From positions 1-64,000 of the forward strand of contig JBCCHB010000015.1 of assembly GCA_039028975.1 (NCBI GenBank): DNA of 64,000 nt, read 5' to 3'. The DNA is from JAHBNG01 sp039028975. Lineage in GTDB: Bacteria > Chloroflexota > Anaerolineae > Caldilineales > Caldilineaceae. The first letter of the stretch is position 1. Each line of letters opens with the position of its first letter. The notes under the pieces were generated by a model. The model was not told the DNA's origin, ran no database searches, and saw only the letters and a program-made list of their open reading frames with translations. Below, one piece after another: positions 8,216-16,847 of this stretch. The translations under genes were made by a program, and so were the position numbers.

Positions 8216-9136
8216 CTAAATATACCCTTCTTGCTTGGCAATCTCGACAAGTTTACGTCGACGAGCATACGGATTGGGATATGCCTCATAAGGTAGGTCA
8301 AAGGCACGATAAATTTCAGTCAGATAGGTGCTGACTGTATGTTTGGAGCAGAAGAGGGCATGTGCAATCTCTTCTTTGCTCTTGGTTTGGACATAGAGGC
8401 CAAAGGTGGCGAGCATGGTTGCGCTGACGTGATAGCCATCTTCGCGTTGCCGGAGTTTGGCAATCAGCGCAACCATCTTTTGTCGATTCAGGTGTCCCCC
8501 GTCGAGCAATTCCTGCAGAACTTCTTTGGGTTGGGTCAGGCCTCGACCCGTTAGGCCCAAGGTGAAATGCTCCAATACAGAAGAGTCTATCTCTTTCTCC
8601 ACATGCTTCTTTCCCGACGCTCCTTGCTTATCCATTTGAGCATAATATAGGATGCTCTTCTGTAGGAGGATTTCGGCTCGGTAGCTAAACAGACCAACAC
8701 GGATGGCCTCTTTCATAACTTTTCCTATAATCTCCAAGTGCCACCAATGCCGGATTATGGTCATTTGGTGAGCTTCCAACCACTCAAGCGACTTATCGAG
8801 ATGGTGATGGCCCAAGGTCAGGGATCCTGATTGAAGGTTCAAATAGGCAAGGTACAGATGGATAGTCATGGCCCGTTCCATCTCTCCCTCTGCCTCATAG
8901 TAGGCGAGAGCATCATGAAAGAGCGCCTCAGATTCGCAAAAGTCAGCTTGCAAACAGAGGTCTATTGCGTTGAGGACAAGGTCATTGGGTATCATTGGGC
9001 TAGACTCATTATCCTGAAGAAGTGATTTTGTGGTCTGTGATGGGTAATTCGTAATGCGTGATTCGTCCGATTGTTGTTCTATGACCATTTCATGAACGAC
9101 AGACGCTGGTGTGGGATGTGTGTATAGGTTATGCAT
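8216..9136 (-). CDS. LuxR-type HTH protein with TPR-like region
   Basis: A 306-residue protein with a helical, TPR-like middle (about 50-160, repeated EALFHDALAYYE / AMTIHLYLAYL patterns) and a C-terminal LuxR/GerE-like helix-turn-helix (about 240-306, KSKEEIAHALFCSKHTVSTYL). It lacks a receiver or ATPase domain. The convergent NB-ARC protein has an ATPase but no TPR-type sensor, so together the pair resembles a split MalT-like regulator; that is inference. The start is the first ATG; internal methionines at about residues 17 and 48 are alternatives. The upstream 900 bp carry a family-2 repeat and a tandem repeat. Confidence 0.7.
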   Translation of the reverse strand: MHNLYTHPTPASVVHEMVIEQQSDESRITNYPSQTTKSLLQDNESSPMIPNDLVLNAIDLCLQADFCESEALFHDALAYYEAEGEMERAMTIHLYLAYLNLQSGSLTLGHHHLDKSLEWLEAHQMTIIRHWWHLEIIGKVMKEAIRVGLFSYRAEILLQKSILYYAQMDKQGASGKKHVEKEIDSSVLEHFTLGLTGRGLTQPKEVLQELLDGGHLNRQKMVALIAKLRQREDGYHVSATMLATFGLYVQTKSKEEIAHALFCSKHTVSTYLTEIYRAFDLPYEAYPNPYARRRKLVEIAKQEGYI

Positions 9137-9157
9137 ATGAGTATATTTTCACTATCG

Positions 9158-9250
9158 TATACTTCGCCAGAAAAGTCTTACCCTGACTTTTAACTTTCCT
9201 ACTTCGGGAATTTCTTAGAAGGGAGGACAGAACTTTTCTGGCCATCTATA
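9158..9250 (-). repeat. Palindromic repeat family 2, copy 2
   Basis: A 93-bp element. The left end TATACTTCGCCAGAAAAG and right end CTTTTCTGGCCATCTATA form an imperfect inverted repeat, with GGGAGGACAGAA inside the right arm. Same orientation as the 6222 copy. It lies directly upstream of the LuxR-type gene. Confidence 0.8.
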
Positions 9251-9504
9251 AGTGCATTCTGCTCTAGGAATTTGGGTAGTTACTTACCATCTAACCACTT
9301 CCTTGCCCTTGTATGTATGGGCAGCCTGTATGCACGGTTAATCAAGCCCGCAATGTTTCGATGGTGTAATCTTCTCTATGGCAATTAGAAATACGTGAGG
9401 CATTGTCGTTGCGCATTGCAGGCTCTGTAAGAAGCTATGTCAATGCGGGCAATCAAAACTGTATTTTCTAGAGCTTAGTATACACAACTTGGGCCAGCGT
9501 GGAT

Positions 9505-9555
9505 CTCATTCATACCTCACGAGACCCTCATTCATACCTCACGAGACCCTCATTC
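9505..9555 (+). repeat. 22-bp tandem direct repeat, 2.3 copies
   Basis: The unit starting CTCATTCATACCTCACG and ending AGACC occurs perfectly at 9505-9526 and 9527-9548, followed by the first seven bases of a third copy. It lies in gene-free DNA. Function unknown; possibly replication slippage or iterated binding sites. Confidence 0.85.
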
Positions 9556-10028
9556 TTTCTCATAGATTTCACACGAAACCTCATTTTTGAATCAGTAATG
9601 AAGGGCATCTTACTTAGTAATGTGGAGATGTATGCTCAGCGGGAAAGTACTCGATGGGACCGTTGGGGGTACCTGCGTAGGTTGTGGATGTACCACAAGT
9701 TTATAAGGGGTAGGAATCTGCTAAAGAGTTGAGGCTGATCACATTCGTACAGGCAAGATACCATCGTATATCCATATGGACTACCTTGCTTTATCAAATT
9801 GTCACCGGTTGAGTAGCAAAAATCAACCCTCTACAACCCAAAATACACCTTTGGTTGCATGAAATGTAATCGTAAATTGTGTATCCTTAGGATAGTTTCT
9901 TTATCAATCCGCTGTCGTCTTGTCGAGTCTAACGTACGGTTTTATTAAAAATGGTCACTTCCTATGGTTGCTACCGGGGAGAATGAACGGCCGTTTTTAA
10001 GTAGAGCTTTACGATAAGGAGAAGATTT

Positions 10029-10328
10029 ATGATCTCACAAATTGCCCAAGAATTGCGTGCAGAAGTGTTGATGCCCCGACTAAATAGCTTGACTATCCTC
10101 CCATTGCCCTGGCTCGTTACGCTATTTGCCATCCTGCCTCTGATCGTAGCGGCTGGATTGACCTTATTTGCACTCAAAACCGGTTGGTTTATGGGGTTTG
10201 TCTTGGGTCTAAGTTGGCTGGTGCACCTCATCGTCTTCATGGGGCTCATCTATTGGGTCAGCCGAAAGGAACGAACCAACGGCATCATGGCCCTCCTCCA
10301 AAGTCCAGGGGTCGAACATCGAATCTAA
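10029..10328 (+). CDS. Small membrane protein, unknown function
   Basis: A 99-residue protein with two predicted membrane helices (about residues 26-48, LPWLVTLFAILPLIVAAGLTL, and 55-78, FMGFVLGLSWLVHLIVFMGLIYW). It has a short amphipathic N-terminus and a basic C-tail. AAGGAG about seven bases before the ATG makes the start firm. It heads a co-directional set (10436, 10798, 11218) that ends with a GerW-family protein, so a shared membrane-associated role is inferred. No family recognised. Confidence 0.7.
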   Translation: MISQIAQELRAEVLMPRLNSLTILPLPWLVTLFAILPLIVAAGLTLFALKTGWFMGFVLGLSWLVHLIVFMGLIYWVSRKERTNGIMALLQSPGVEHRI

Positions 10329-10435
10329 AAACGATTATTACATTACAGGACAAAGAAAAGTGCTTGCTGTATAATGGATACAAACGTGTTGAGATTGTGT
10401 TTTCATACCCTTTCCTAAAACAACTTGGAGTATCC

Positions 10436-10765
10436 ATGACTGAAGCAAAGATTGAAGCAAAAGAGCCAAGTGTAGTGCAGCTTGATCGAGCGACCAAGTC
10501 CATAAGTGGCTCGTTGGTTGTTAGTGCCGTGCGTTGCACAATTCAGTATATCCTTCTCCCTTTTGTCTTGCCTTTTTTGGGGTTGACGGGTGTTGTTTCA
10601 GCCTATATTGGCATTGTGTTAGAGGTTCTAGCCATAGGCGTTATCCTCTACAACATCGTCGTTCTCTGGCCTACAAGTTGGCGTTGGCGCTATCTAGGCA
10701 TTGGCTCGGTCATGCTCTTTATTCTGGGCGTCTTCTTATACAGCGATATCCAGGCACTCATGTAA
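10436..10765 (+). CDS. Small membrane protein, unknown function
   Basis: A 109-residue protein. After a charged N-terminal tail (about 25 residues) come three hydrophobic stretches (about 37-58, 62-80 and 86-105, each around 20 residues). ATG 10436 is preceded by GGAG at 10427-10430. The same frame is open back to 10184, overlapping the previous gene, but that part is a shadow. It is 32 bp ahead of the next gene, suggesting an operon. No family recognised. Confidence 0.7.
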   Translation: MTEAKIEAKEPSVVQLDRATKSISGSLVVSAVRCTIQYILLPFVLPFLGLTGVVSAYIGIVLEVLAIGVILYNIVVLWPTSWRWRYLGIGSVMLFILGVFLYSDIQALM

Positions 10766-10797
10766 TACGCTCTATTTAATAGGAGATCTGATAGCCA

Positions 10798-11112
10798 ATG
10801 GCACAACAACCACCTTCCACCAAAATTGACCAACGATTGGAGGGGCCGCCTATTGTGGTTGGCCAGCGTACCATTCGACCTATCGCCAAGATAACAGGGC
10901 GGCAGCAAGTCGTTCCGAATGGTAGCTTCGCGGGTGTATGGGGTCGTGTATCACCAGAAACCATTCTTGTGCAGGACGGGGAGGAGGAGTATACCGTTTC
11001 TATGTCCGACCCAGAACGTGTTAGCTGGCAAGGATACCTTATGGGGGCATTGGCGGTGAGCGGCACCTGTCTGCTCATTTCCATTGTCGCTGGTCGTATA
11101 GCAAATCGGTAA
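10798..11112 (+). CDS. Small single-pass membrane protein, unknown function
   Basis: A 104-residue protein. A polar N-terminal part of about 75 residues (VVGQRTIRPIAKITGR, then a beta-like VWGRVSPETILV) is followed by one membrane helix near the C-terminus (about 78-99) ending GRIANR. AGGAGAT upstream of the ATG supports the start. It is third in a cluster of small envelope proteins that ends with GerW. In GerW-family operons small membrane proteins often accompany the gene, but no specific family is recognised here. Confidence 0.7.
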   Translation: MAQQPPSTKIDQRLEGPPIVVGQRTIRPIAKITGRQQVVPNGSFAGVWGRVSPETILVQDGEEEYTVSMSDPERVSWQGYLMGALAVSGTCLLISIVAGRIANR

Positions 11113-11217
11113 GAGGTCACTATCAGTGTCTGTAGCCTCTTCTTCATTTGGTCCAGAGATACTCGAGTTTATCTCCGCTACTGCGTCTACTGATTATAGA
11201 GAACCAAGGAACAAATT

Positions 11218-11718
11218 ATGAACATCAACGAAGTCGTCAATACATCAGCGATTGAGAAGTTTGTTGAGCAGATCGGCGTGAATAAGGTCTTCGGGCCACC
11301 CACCCATGAGGGGGATACGACCATTATACCTGTGGCACAAGTACAATTTGGTTTTGGCTTTGGCGGTGGCATGGGTTCCTCCCCAAATGGACATGATCCA
11401 GATAATCTAGATGAAACGCTGCCAGAGAAAGCGAACGCAGGGGAAGATGCTTCTATTCAAGATGGCGAGGGGCTTAGTCAAGGTGGTGGTGGCGGTGGTG
11501 GCGCTGGCGGACGAAGTACGCCACGGGGCTACATTCATATTTCACCTGCGGGTGTCAAGTACACCCCCATTATGGATGAAACCCGCATCCCACTGGGTGG
11601 AATGCTCGTTGGGGCGTGGAGCATCTTTTGGATTATGCTTACCATCCGTGCTGTCGTCAAAGCCGTGGTTACCTCACGGCAAAAGGTTCTGCTTGCCAAA
11701 AAAGAATCCGCGAGTTGA
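11218..11718 (+). CDS. GerW/YtfJ-family protein with C-terminal membrane helix
   Basis: A 166-residue protein. Residues 1-120 follow the GerW (YtfJ) pattern: an N-terminal helix, NKVFGPPTHEGDTTIIPVAQVQFGFGFGGG, a glycine-rich loop (seven to eight glycines near residue 92), then GYIHISPAGVKYTPI. In Bacillus, YtfJ is a sporulation/germination protein; many non-sporulating bacteria encode relatives of unknown role. The C-terminal helix (about 130-150, MLVGAWSIFWIMLTIRAVV) is an addition that would anchor it to the membrane. AAGGA precedes the ATG. It ends a four-gene co-directional cluster followed by a hairpin. Confidence 0.8.
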   Translation: MNINEVVNTSAIEKFVEQIGVNKVFGPPTHEGDTTIIPVAQVQFGFGFGGGMGSSPNGHDPDNLDETLPEKANAGEDASIQDGEGLSQGGGGGGGAGGRSTPRGYIHISPAGVKYTPIMDETRIPLGGMLVGAWSIFWIMLTIRAVVKAVVTSRQKVLLAKKESAS

Positions 11719-11738
11719 GTAGTACATAGCGGCTCAAA

Positions 11739-11798
11739 AGAAACCAGGGGCTTCAGCGACTAAATCCTTGTATGTGGCTGAGTAAACCCCTGGTTTCT
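11739..11798 (+). terminator. Stem-loop after the GerW cluster
   Basis: AGAAACCAGGGG (11739-11750) pairs perfectly with CCCCTGGTTTCT (11787-11798), and an inner TCAGC/GCTGA extends the stem. No long U-run follows, so it may act as a bidirectional or factor-assisted terminator between the + strand cluster and the minus-strand protease gene. Confidence 0.55.
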
Positions 11799-11820
11799 AA
11801 TGCATGGCCTGTTTGCATCA

Positions 11821-11916
11821 TATGCATAGGTGCCAGAAAAGTTTCGCCTTCCCTTTTCGAAAATTCTCAGGGTTGATGAGGCAAACGTCGGAACAAGAAT
11901 TTTCTGGCACAGGATA
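11821..11916 (+). repeat. Palindromic repeat family 2, copy 3
   Basis: The left end TATGCATAGGTGCCAGAAAAG and the right end TTTTCTGGCACAGGATA form the inverted ends; the middle CTTCCCTTTTCGAAAATT resembles the 16848 copy. The element stops immediately before the stop codon of the minus-strand protease gene (11918), so it forms that gene's 3' end region and could serve as a transcript-end hairpin. Confidence 0.75.
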
Positions 11917-11917
11917 C

Positions 11918-13240
11918 CTAGTCGCGGCTATGTGGCCCTTCGTCGGTCCAATCCAGTGAATCAAAGATGGCTGACCATGCCACTGGCGGGATCGGTGCAT
12001 TCAACTGGGCGTCCCGGTTGATGATGTCAAGCCAAGTGTTGGTATCACCCAGCATCCGATTGCTGCGATCATACTCGCCTGGACGGTCCACATAGATCTT
12101 GTTGTCCCGGATCTTTAGTTCTGGAATTTCTATCGGGGCATCATCACTCCCATAACGCTCCACAAAATGATCAAAGGATTGACTGTTGACCGTCCCCCAC
12201 AATGGATAGCTTACTGGACGAGGGGTACTTTTCAGTGAATCTAGAACAGCCAACTCGGCGAAACAGTCCACCGTCTTCTTAAAAGTCTCTTGAGCTGCCT
12301 TAAAGCTAACATTAGCGTAAGATTCTCCCAAGGTAAATTCAGACGGTCGCCCCCGGAAATCAAGAATTCTCTCCCACTCCAGCATAAATTGTTCTGCAAC
12401 CTCAGTATAGCCATACCTCTCTAATGCTGTGGTATAGACATACATGCGCACAGCCGGAATGGGATGCTTCCCCGTGTCGCCAGAAAATTGCTTTCCAGAG
12501 TGGCTAAGGAGTATATCTCGGAAGCTTTCCGTCATGGCCTCAGTCGCAACCAAGCAACCATACGTATCAGCAAAGATCTCTTCTAACCACTGCAACACCC
12601 AACGTTCCTCCACTGGGAACGAACGCTTGATCTTGTGCTCAAAGGCAGTACGTAGCCTCTGCTCTGGCGCGTTGGGTAACCAACCATGCCGATAGACATA
12701 GTGACCGACTTCGTGGGGCGTGGCCAGCAAATCAAAGTTATTGTGCGGATCCCGAGCACTAAAGGGAATGCCGACCAAGGCTATTGGTGCATAGGGAACA
12801 ACTCGCACATTGGGCGATTTATGAAAGTAGGTAATAGTGGTCGAGACAGGTAAGATGCCTTGCTCAATGGCTGGTAGAAGAGAAAGGTAAGCCAGATTAT
12901 CGGCAGTCTTGAGGCGTGATGCCAATTCGGGCACGCTACGCTGCTGATAGGCTTTCTGCAGCGCACCCACATCATGGGAGATTTGGGTCAGGATGGTATT
13001 CAACACATACTCTTTAGGATAGGCGACTGACGGCTCCAGCCGATAACCTTTGGCCGTACCATCAAAGCCTAGCTGAAAGAAATCGAAGAGGCGGTTGCCA
13101 AAGGCCATTAAACACTTGCTGAGGTTTTCGATAGTCTCCTTGCGCGGAAATTTTGCAGCCATCGGAAAGGAGCCAGCATCGAGAAGAGCCTTGCGTCTCG
13201 TTTGAATTCGTGCATCGGGTGTGCGGTTGTGTGTCGTCAT
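11918..13240 (-). CDS. Putative zinc metalloprotease (HEXXH), family unassigned
   Basis: A 440-residue cytoplasmic protein (no signal peptide). It contains a gluzincin-like site: HEVGH near residues 176-180 and a downstream glutamate-rich helix EEIFADTYG about 43 residues later, the expected third zinc ligand. The rest is mostly helical with no recognised domain. ATG 13240 is preferred over the ATG six bases upstream because GGAG sits at proper spacing only for it. It stands alone, followed directly by repeat family 2 copy 3. The specific family was not recognised; a peptidase role is inferred from the metal motif alone. Confidence 0.65.
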   Translation of the reverse strand: MTTHNRTPDARIQTRRKALLDAGSFPMAAKFPRKETIENLSKCLMAFGNRLFDFFQLGFDGTAKGYRLEPSVAYPKEYVLNTILTQISHDVGALQKAYQQRSVPELASRLKTADNLAYLSLLPAIEQGILPVSTTITYFHKSPNVRVVPYAPIALVGIPFSARDPHNNFDLLATPHEVGHYVYRHGWLPNAPEQRLRTAFEHKIKRSFPVEERWVLQWLEEIFADTYGCLVATEAMTESFRDILLSHSGKQFSGDTGKHPIPAVRMYVYTTALERYGYTEVAEQFMLEWERILDFRGRPSEFTLGESYANVSFKAAQETFKKTVDCFAELAVLDSLKSTPRPVSYPLWGTVNSQSFDHFVERYGSDDAPIEIPELKIRDNKIYVDRPGEYDRSNRMLGDTNTWLDIINRDAQLNAPIPPVAWSAIFDSLDWTDEGPHSRD

Positions 13241-13595
13241 GTTCATCTCCGGGGTAGATAACAGGTACTGACGGTTGGGGATAGTGGATGATGGGATAGT
13301 GGATAGTTGCTGGTTGCTATACTGCGGTCGTTTTGGGAACGGTAGTTTTCCGACACTCTACTAGAGAAAGGAAACTGCTTTTCTTAAACAGAACCGAGTA
13401 TAGTGAATAGTACCGTAGGTATCCGGCTATCAATCTTCCATTATCTTTGCATTGACTATGTCACAGTATGTAGCGTTGAGGCAATTGCGGTATCAGATAG
13501 AGATATGCTGATGAGTTACGATGTAGGTGCTTCATTTACATCATCGCCATATACAGAATAGCACACCGACCGTTGAAGCATCGTTGAATGGCATA
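13241..13595. other. Intergenic with repeat family 1
   Basis: Contains the inverted family-1 copy at 13318-13402, preceded by short GATAGTGGAT-type repeats (13280-13310). No gene is supported. It forms the 5' region of the minus-strand protease gene and the 3' region of the CehA-like gene. Confidence 0.5.
13318..13402 (-). repeat. Palindromic repeat family 1, copy 3 (inverted)
   Basis: An 85-bp element in the opposite orientation. It starts TATACTGCGGTCG, contains GGAACGGTAGTTTTCC and AGGAAACTGC, and ends ACAGAACCGAGTATA. It is flanked by protease and CehA-like genes. Confidence 0.75.
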
Positions 13596-16208
13596 TTAAT
13601 GCTCGTGCCCATTTTCATGATTGTGAAGTGGTGTATGGGTATGGAAGAAACCATTGCGATGCATCTGCTGGTGGAGCCGATTATGGGCCGATTCCAGCGT
13701 GGCTCGTAGCTGCTTAAAGCGGATTACGTCGGGCCGTGGAGCCAACGTATCCACGTAGGCGATAGCTCCTTCGATCTGCTCCAATACGGTGATGGCATCA
13801 GCTTTGCTGAAGATGGGTTGGTCGCCGACAAGTATGTGAACCGCACTTGTATGGGCTGCGATTTCGCCAGGACGATTCTGATAGCTGCCCCGCACTCGAA
13901 TGGCAATCCACGTTGACTGGCTGATGGGAATTGCTGCACTTCCCTCTGCCGACAGTCCATTCACTGAAACTTCTTCATGGGTAAGGCTGCCCACAATAAT
14001 CTCCACGGATTCCACAGGTAAGCTGACTGATTCCACATTCCAGTTTAGATTGACAGTACCACCACTTTCTGGGAGCTTGACTTCGCCGCCCGGCGCAACG
14101 CCTTCCACGGTCAACTCAACCAACGGCCCCACGGTCACAAATGTGTTGCCGCGACGCATGGCCTCCATCCAATTTTCATAAGAGAAGGCCAGTTCTCCCA
14201 TCTGTGCATAGGTACGAATACCGCCCAGCAGGGACGACGCAGCCATCTTGTCCGAACCGCCGCAAATGGGAACCTGATAGCCCAGGTTGAGGTAGCGATA
14301 CCAGTCGGCAATGCCATAGGGGCTGATCTGTCCCATGTTCTTGGACTGCGGGTTGAAGGTCATCATCTCGACTGCGTTGATCAAGCCTAGGACCAGATCA
14401 GCAGCCCGCTCGCACTGAGGGTTTGGCCCATGGGGCATGACGGTCAGGCCGCCTTGGTCGATACAACGTTGAGCCCATTCAGCCATAGTCACCTCTTGGG
14501 GATCACCGATAGCTGATTCCGAAGGCCCGCCAGTGCAAAGAGGGTGGATCATATTGCCCGAGTAGCCCAACAGCGAGATGTGGCCCAGCACCTGCATCCG
14601 GTTCTCGGTGCCGACCCGCACCAGGAATTCACCTTCACCGATTTCGTTTGGGCCTGCCAGGTCACCTGCGCTAAAGGTTGTCTTGCCATCAAAGTCGGAG
14701 ACATTACTGAACATCTCGCCCCATTGGCTGGCCAACAGGTTAACCACGTTGACGCCTTCGGCTGCACCTTCCAGCAGCGCGGTTTGGGGCGTCAAGAAGT
14801 GGACGTGGGTATCGGCGGTCACCCAGCCACGGCTGCGCCAAGAGAGAACTCGCTCTAGCTCAAAGACAAGTGCGTCAGTCTCAGGCGTTACGCTCACTTT
14901 GGTGCGAAGGGGCGTAACTTCGTACCCTTTGGTGATCTCTACGTAGACGTCACCCAGCGGTAGATCAGCCTCGCACTCACCCCAGATGTAAGCATACTGC
15001 TGCTCATCACACCTGAATTCTCCATAATTATCTTCAAACCAGTACCCATTGACCTTGCGGTGATACCCTCTCGGCGGCAGATACTCACCCGCGGCTCCAT
15101 GCATGTGAATACGGACTGCTGCAGGGTGATTGGTCCCTTTCTCTACTACCTTGATTTTAACTAGCCGTTCTGCAGGTTCAATGGAGATTATCTGTTCTGC
15201 AGGTTCCGTTTCCAGCGATGCTAAATCATAGGCCACAGGTGCATCGGTATTGCTACCTACAGCGAGGCGGGCTTGGGGATGGGCGGCGTATTCCACCACG
15301 ACCGCCTGAGTGGATTGCTCCGGCGGGGCTAATGGGTCAGAACCCAACCAGCGGTCCACATCATAATCTAGGGCAGCCCTGGCCGAGATGATGACACCCA
15401 TGTCAATGTCGATGTCGGTGCCCTCATTGCATTCCAGCTCGTCGACTGGGTTAAGGGATATTCCCTCGGGTAAGGTCAGCCTTGCTTTCTTACGGGTACC
15501 TGGGCGCAACGGGTGGTCAGTCAATTGAGTCGTTGAGATGCCATAGATGACCGAGCGCTCCCTTTGGGGCGTACAGACGATGCGCTGGATAGGTTTATCG
15601 GGGTGCGGATTGGGAAGAGCATAGAGCCAGAGCTTTTCCCGCATTCCTTCCCGCCCTGAAAGATGGCGCACTTCACCTTGCCCATAGCCAAACCAGTCTA
15701 GTTCATTGCCCATTTGTTGCAGCTCGGTTAAGGATGGATGGGTGTCTGGCTTCTGGGCAGGGACGGCAGCAAAAGCGCTGGCGCCCCAACCGATGCGGCT
15801 CTGCTGGATTGCAAAGCGGCGTAGGATGGGCGTGCTCGCGCTGGTGCCGTCGGCATATTCAAGAGTATACTCGGAGACGCTATTTCCCAACTCGTTGCCG
15901 TCGACATCCGTATCTGCAAACCCATCCTGATAGTTGGTGACCTTGTCCTCGACCGCGTGTAGAAAGACGATGTAGGTCGCAGATATGTGGTCAGCCGAGA
16001 TGGCTACAGGTGTTTCTTCTAGGACGAGAACATTGGGTTGATCGCTGGGTCCGAGGGTAAATGGGATTCCACGAAATACTTGCGATCCGTAGGTCAGGTA
16101 GCGCTGCTCCTCACTTAAAGCCAAAGTAGATGACAGCTCTGACTGACGGGTGTTATAGTGGTTCGTCAAATCAATAGTGGAAAAGTGGGGCGAGGCAAGC
16201 AATGGCAT
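13596..16208 (-). CDS. CehA/McbA-like PHP-domain metallohydrolase
   Basis: An 870-residue protein. The N-terminal half (1-~440) is beta-rich with no recognised domain. A PHP-type metal site starts at TADTHVHFL (about residue 467) and continues with VMPHGPNP, EMMTF and GGSDKM, as in CehA/McbA family carbaryl hydrolase relatives. A beta-sandwich follows, and the C-terminus ends in a histidine cluster (FHTHTPLHNHENGHEH) that probably binds metal. No signal peptide is seen. GGAG seven bases before ATG makes the start firm. It is flanked by family-1 repeats at both ends (13318 and 16233). The substrate is unknown. Confidence 0.8.
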   Translation of the reverse strand: MPLLASPHFSTIDLTNHYNTRQSELSSTLALSEEQRYLTYGSQVFRGIPFTLGPSDQPNVLVLEETPVAISADHISATYIVFLHAVEDKVTNYQDGFADTDVDGNELGNSVSEYTLEYADGTSASTPILRRFAIQQSRIGWGASAFAAVPAQKPDTHPSLTELQQMGNELDWFGYGQGEVRHLSGREGMREKLWLYALPNPHPDKPIQRIVCTPQRERSVIYGISTTQLTDHPLRPGTRKKARLTLPEGISLNPVDELECNEGTDIDIDMGVIISARAALDYDVDRWLGSDPLAPPEQSTQAVVVEYAAHPQARLAVGSNTDAPVAYDLASLETEPAEQIISIEPAERLVKIKVVEKGTNHPAAVRIHMHGAAGEYLPPRGYHRKVNGYWFEDNYGEFRCDEQQYAYIWGECEADLPLGDVYVEITKGYEVTPLRTKVSVTPETDALVFELERVLSWRSRGWVTADTHVHFLTPQTALLEGAAEGVNVVNLLASQWGEMFSNVSDFDGKTTFSAGDLAGPNEIGEGEFLVRVGTENRMQVLGHISLLGYSGNMIHPLCTGGPSESAIGDPQEVTMAEWAQRCIDQGGLTVMPHGPNPQCERAADLVLGLINAVEMMTFNPQSKNMGQISPYGIADWYRYLNLGYQVPICGGSDKMAASSLLGGIRTYAQMGELAFSYENWMEAMRRGNTFVTVGPLVELTVEGVAPGGEVKLPESGGTVNLNWNVESVSLPVESVEIIVGSLTHEEVSVNGLSAEGSAAIPISQSTWIAIRVRGSYQNRPGEIAAHTSAVHILVGDQPIFSKADAITVLEQIEGAIAYVDTLAPRPDVIRFKQLRATLESAHNRLHQQMHRNGFFHTHTPLHNHENGHEH

Positions 16209-16232
16209 GGTGGTGCTCCTTCTCTTTATACT

Positions 16233-16320
16233 TATATTCAGCTCCGTTTGAGAACACGAGTTTAGATACTCCAGTATAAAGCAGCGGAAAACTCCTGTCT
16301 TTAAATTAACCGCAGTCTAT
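16233..16320 (+). repeat. Palindromic repeat family 1, copy 4
   Basis: Starts TATATTCAGCTCCGTTTGA, contains GCAGCGGAAAACTCC and ends TTAACCGCAGTCTATG. It lies between the CehA-like gene and the GNAT gene, in the CehA 5' region, and its right end abuts the GNAT stop codon. Confidence 0.7.
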
Positions 16321-16323
16321 GAA

Positions 16324-16836
16324 CTATCTCAATCGTTTAACCAAACACAAAACCAAATCATCATCTACCGGATACGACTCACCGGGTGTGGCCAAGACAT
16401 TGTTGTAGGTTATGCCCTGACTATCAGGCACATACCCACGCAAGACGTACATTCGCTGGGCCGCGCCGTAGTCTTTGTATAGCCCAAACCCAATGCCCGC
16501 CAAGTCCGACCGCTCTCCAATACGCCGCTCCGATTCGTCCATGAGTTGGGTCGCAACGCCTTGCCGTCTCACTTGGGTAAGTACATTCAGATCCTGAGTC
16601 TCTGGAATGTTCTGTTCCTTAAAATAGGGGTAGTCGGGCTCCCAAACAACCTTACAATGACCCACATAGTGACCGTCTATCTCTGCAATTAGCAGTACGA
16701 TTTTGCCTTCTTCTTGGAGGCGCACGCAATCGGCAAAGTAGCCATCAGGCTTGGACCAACCAATCTGACTGAATTGTTCCTGTAGTTGGGGTGGGTCGGT
16801 AGCAACAGCAGGGCGGATCATGGCGGGGGCGGGCAT
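16324..16836 (-). CDS. GNAT-family N-acetyltransferase
   Basis: A 170-residue GNAT-fold acyltransferase. The acetyl-CoA pyrophosphate loop is in LNVLTQVRRQGVATQLMDESE (R/Q-x-x-G-x-A pattern), preceded by the strand HYVGHCKVVWE and followed by GLYKDYGAAQRMYVLRGY. ATG 16836 is kept as start because AGGAG lies seven bases before it; a second Met at codon 6 is possible. That ribosome-binding site lies at the TATA edge of repeat family 2 copy 4 (16848-16940). The acceptor substrate is unknown. Confidence 0.85.
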   Translation of the reverse strand: MPAPAMIRPAVATDPPQLQEQFSQIGWSKPDGYFADCVRLQEEGKIVLLIAEIDGHYVGHCKVVWEPDYPYFKEQNIPETQDLNVLTQVRRQGVATQLMDESERRIGERSDLAGIGFGLYKDYGAAQRMYVLRGYVPDSQGITYNNVLATPGESYPVDDDLVLCLVKRLR

Positions 16837-16847
16837 GGGCTAGCTCC

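Larger units (their letters stand above)
9137..10028. other. Long intergenic stretch with repeats
   Basis: No gene is supported. It contains a family-2 palindrome (9158-9250) and a 22-bp tandem repeat (9505-9555). A 77-codon frame at 9499-9732 starts inside the tandem repeat and has no homology pattern. The strong ribosome-binding site ATAAGGAGAAG before 10029 marks the next gene cluster. Confidence 0.5.

Noticed and set aside
9499..9732. 77-codon plus-strand frame
   Set aside because: It starts inside a 22-bp tandem repeat, lacks a ribosome-binding site and matches no family.
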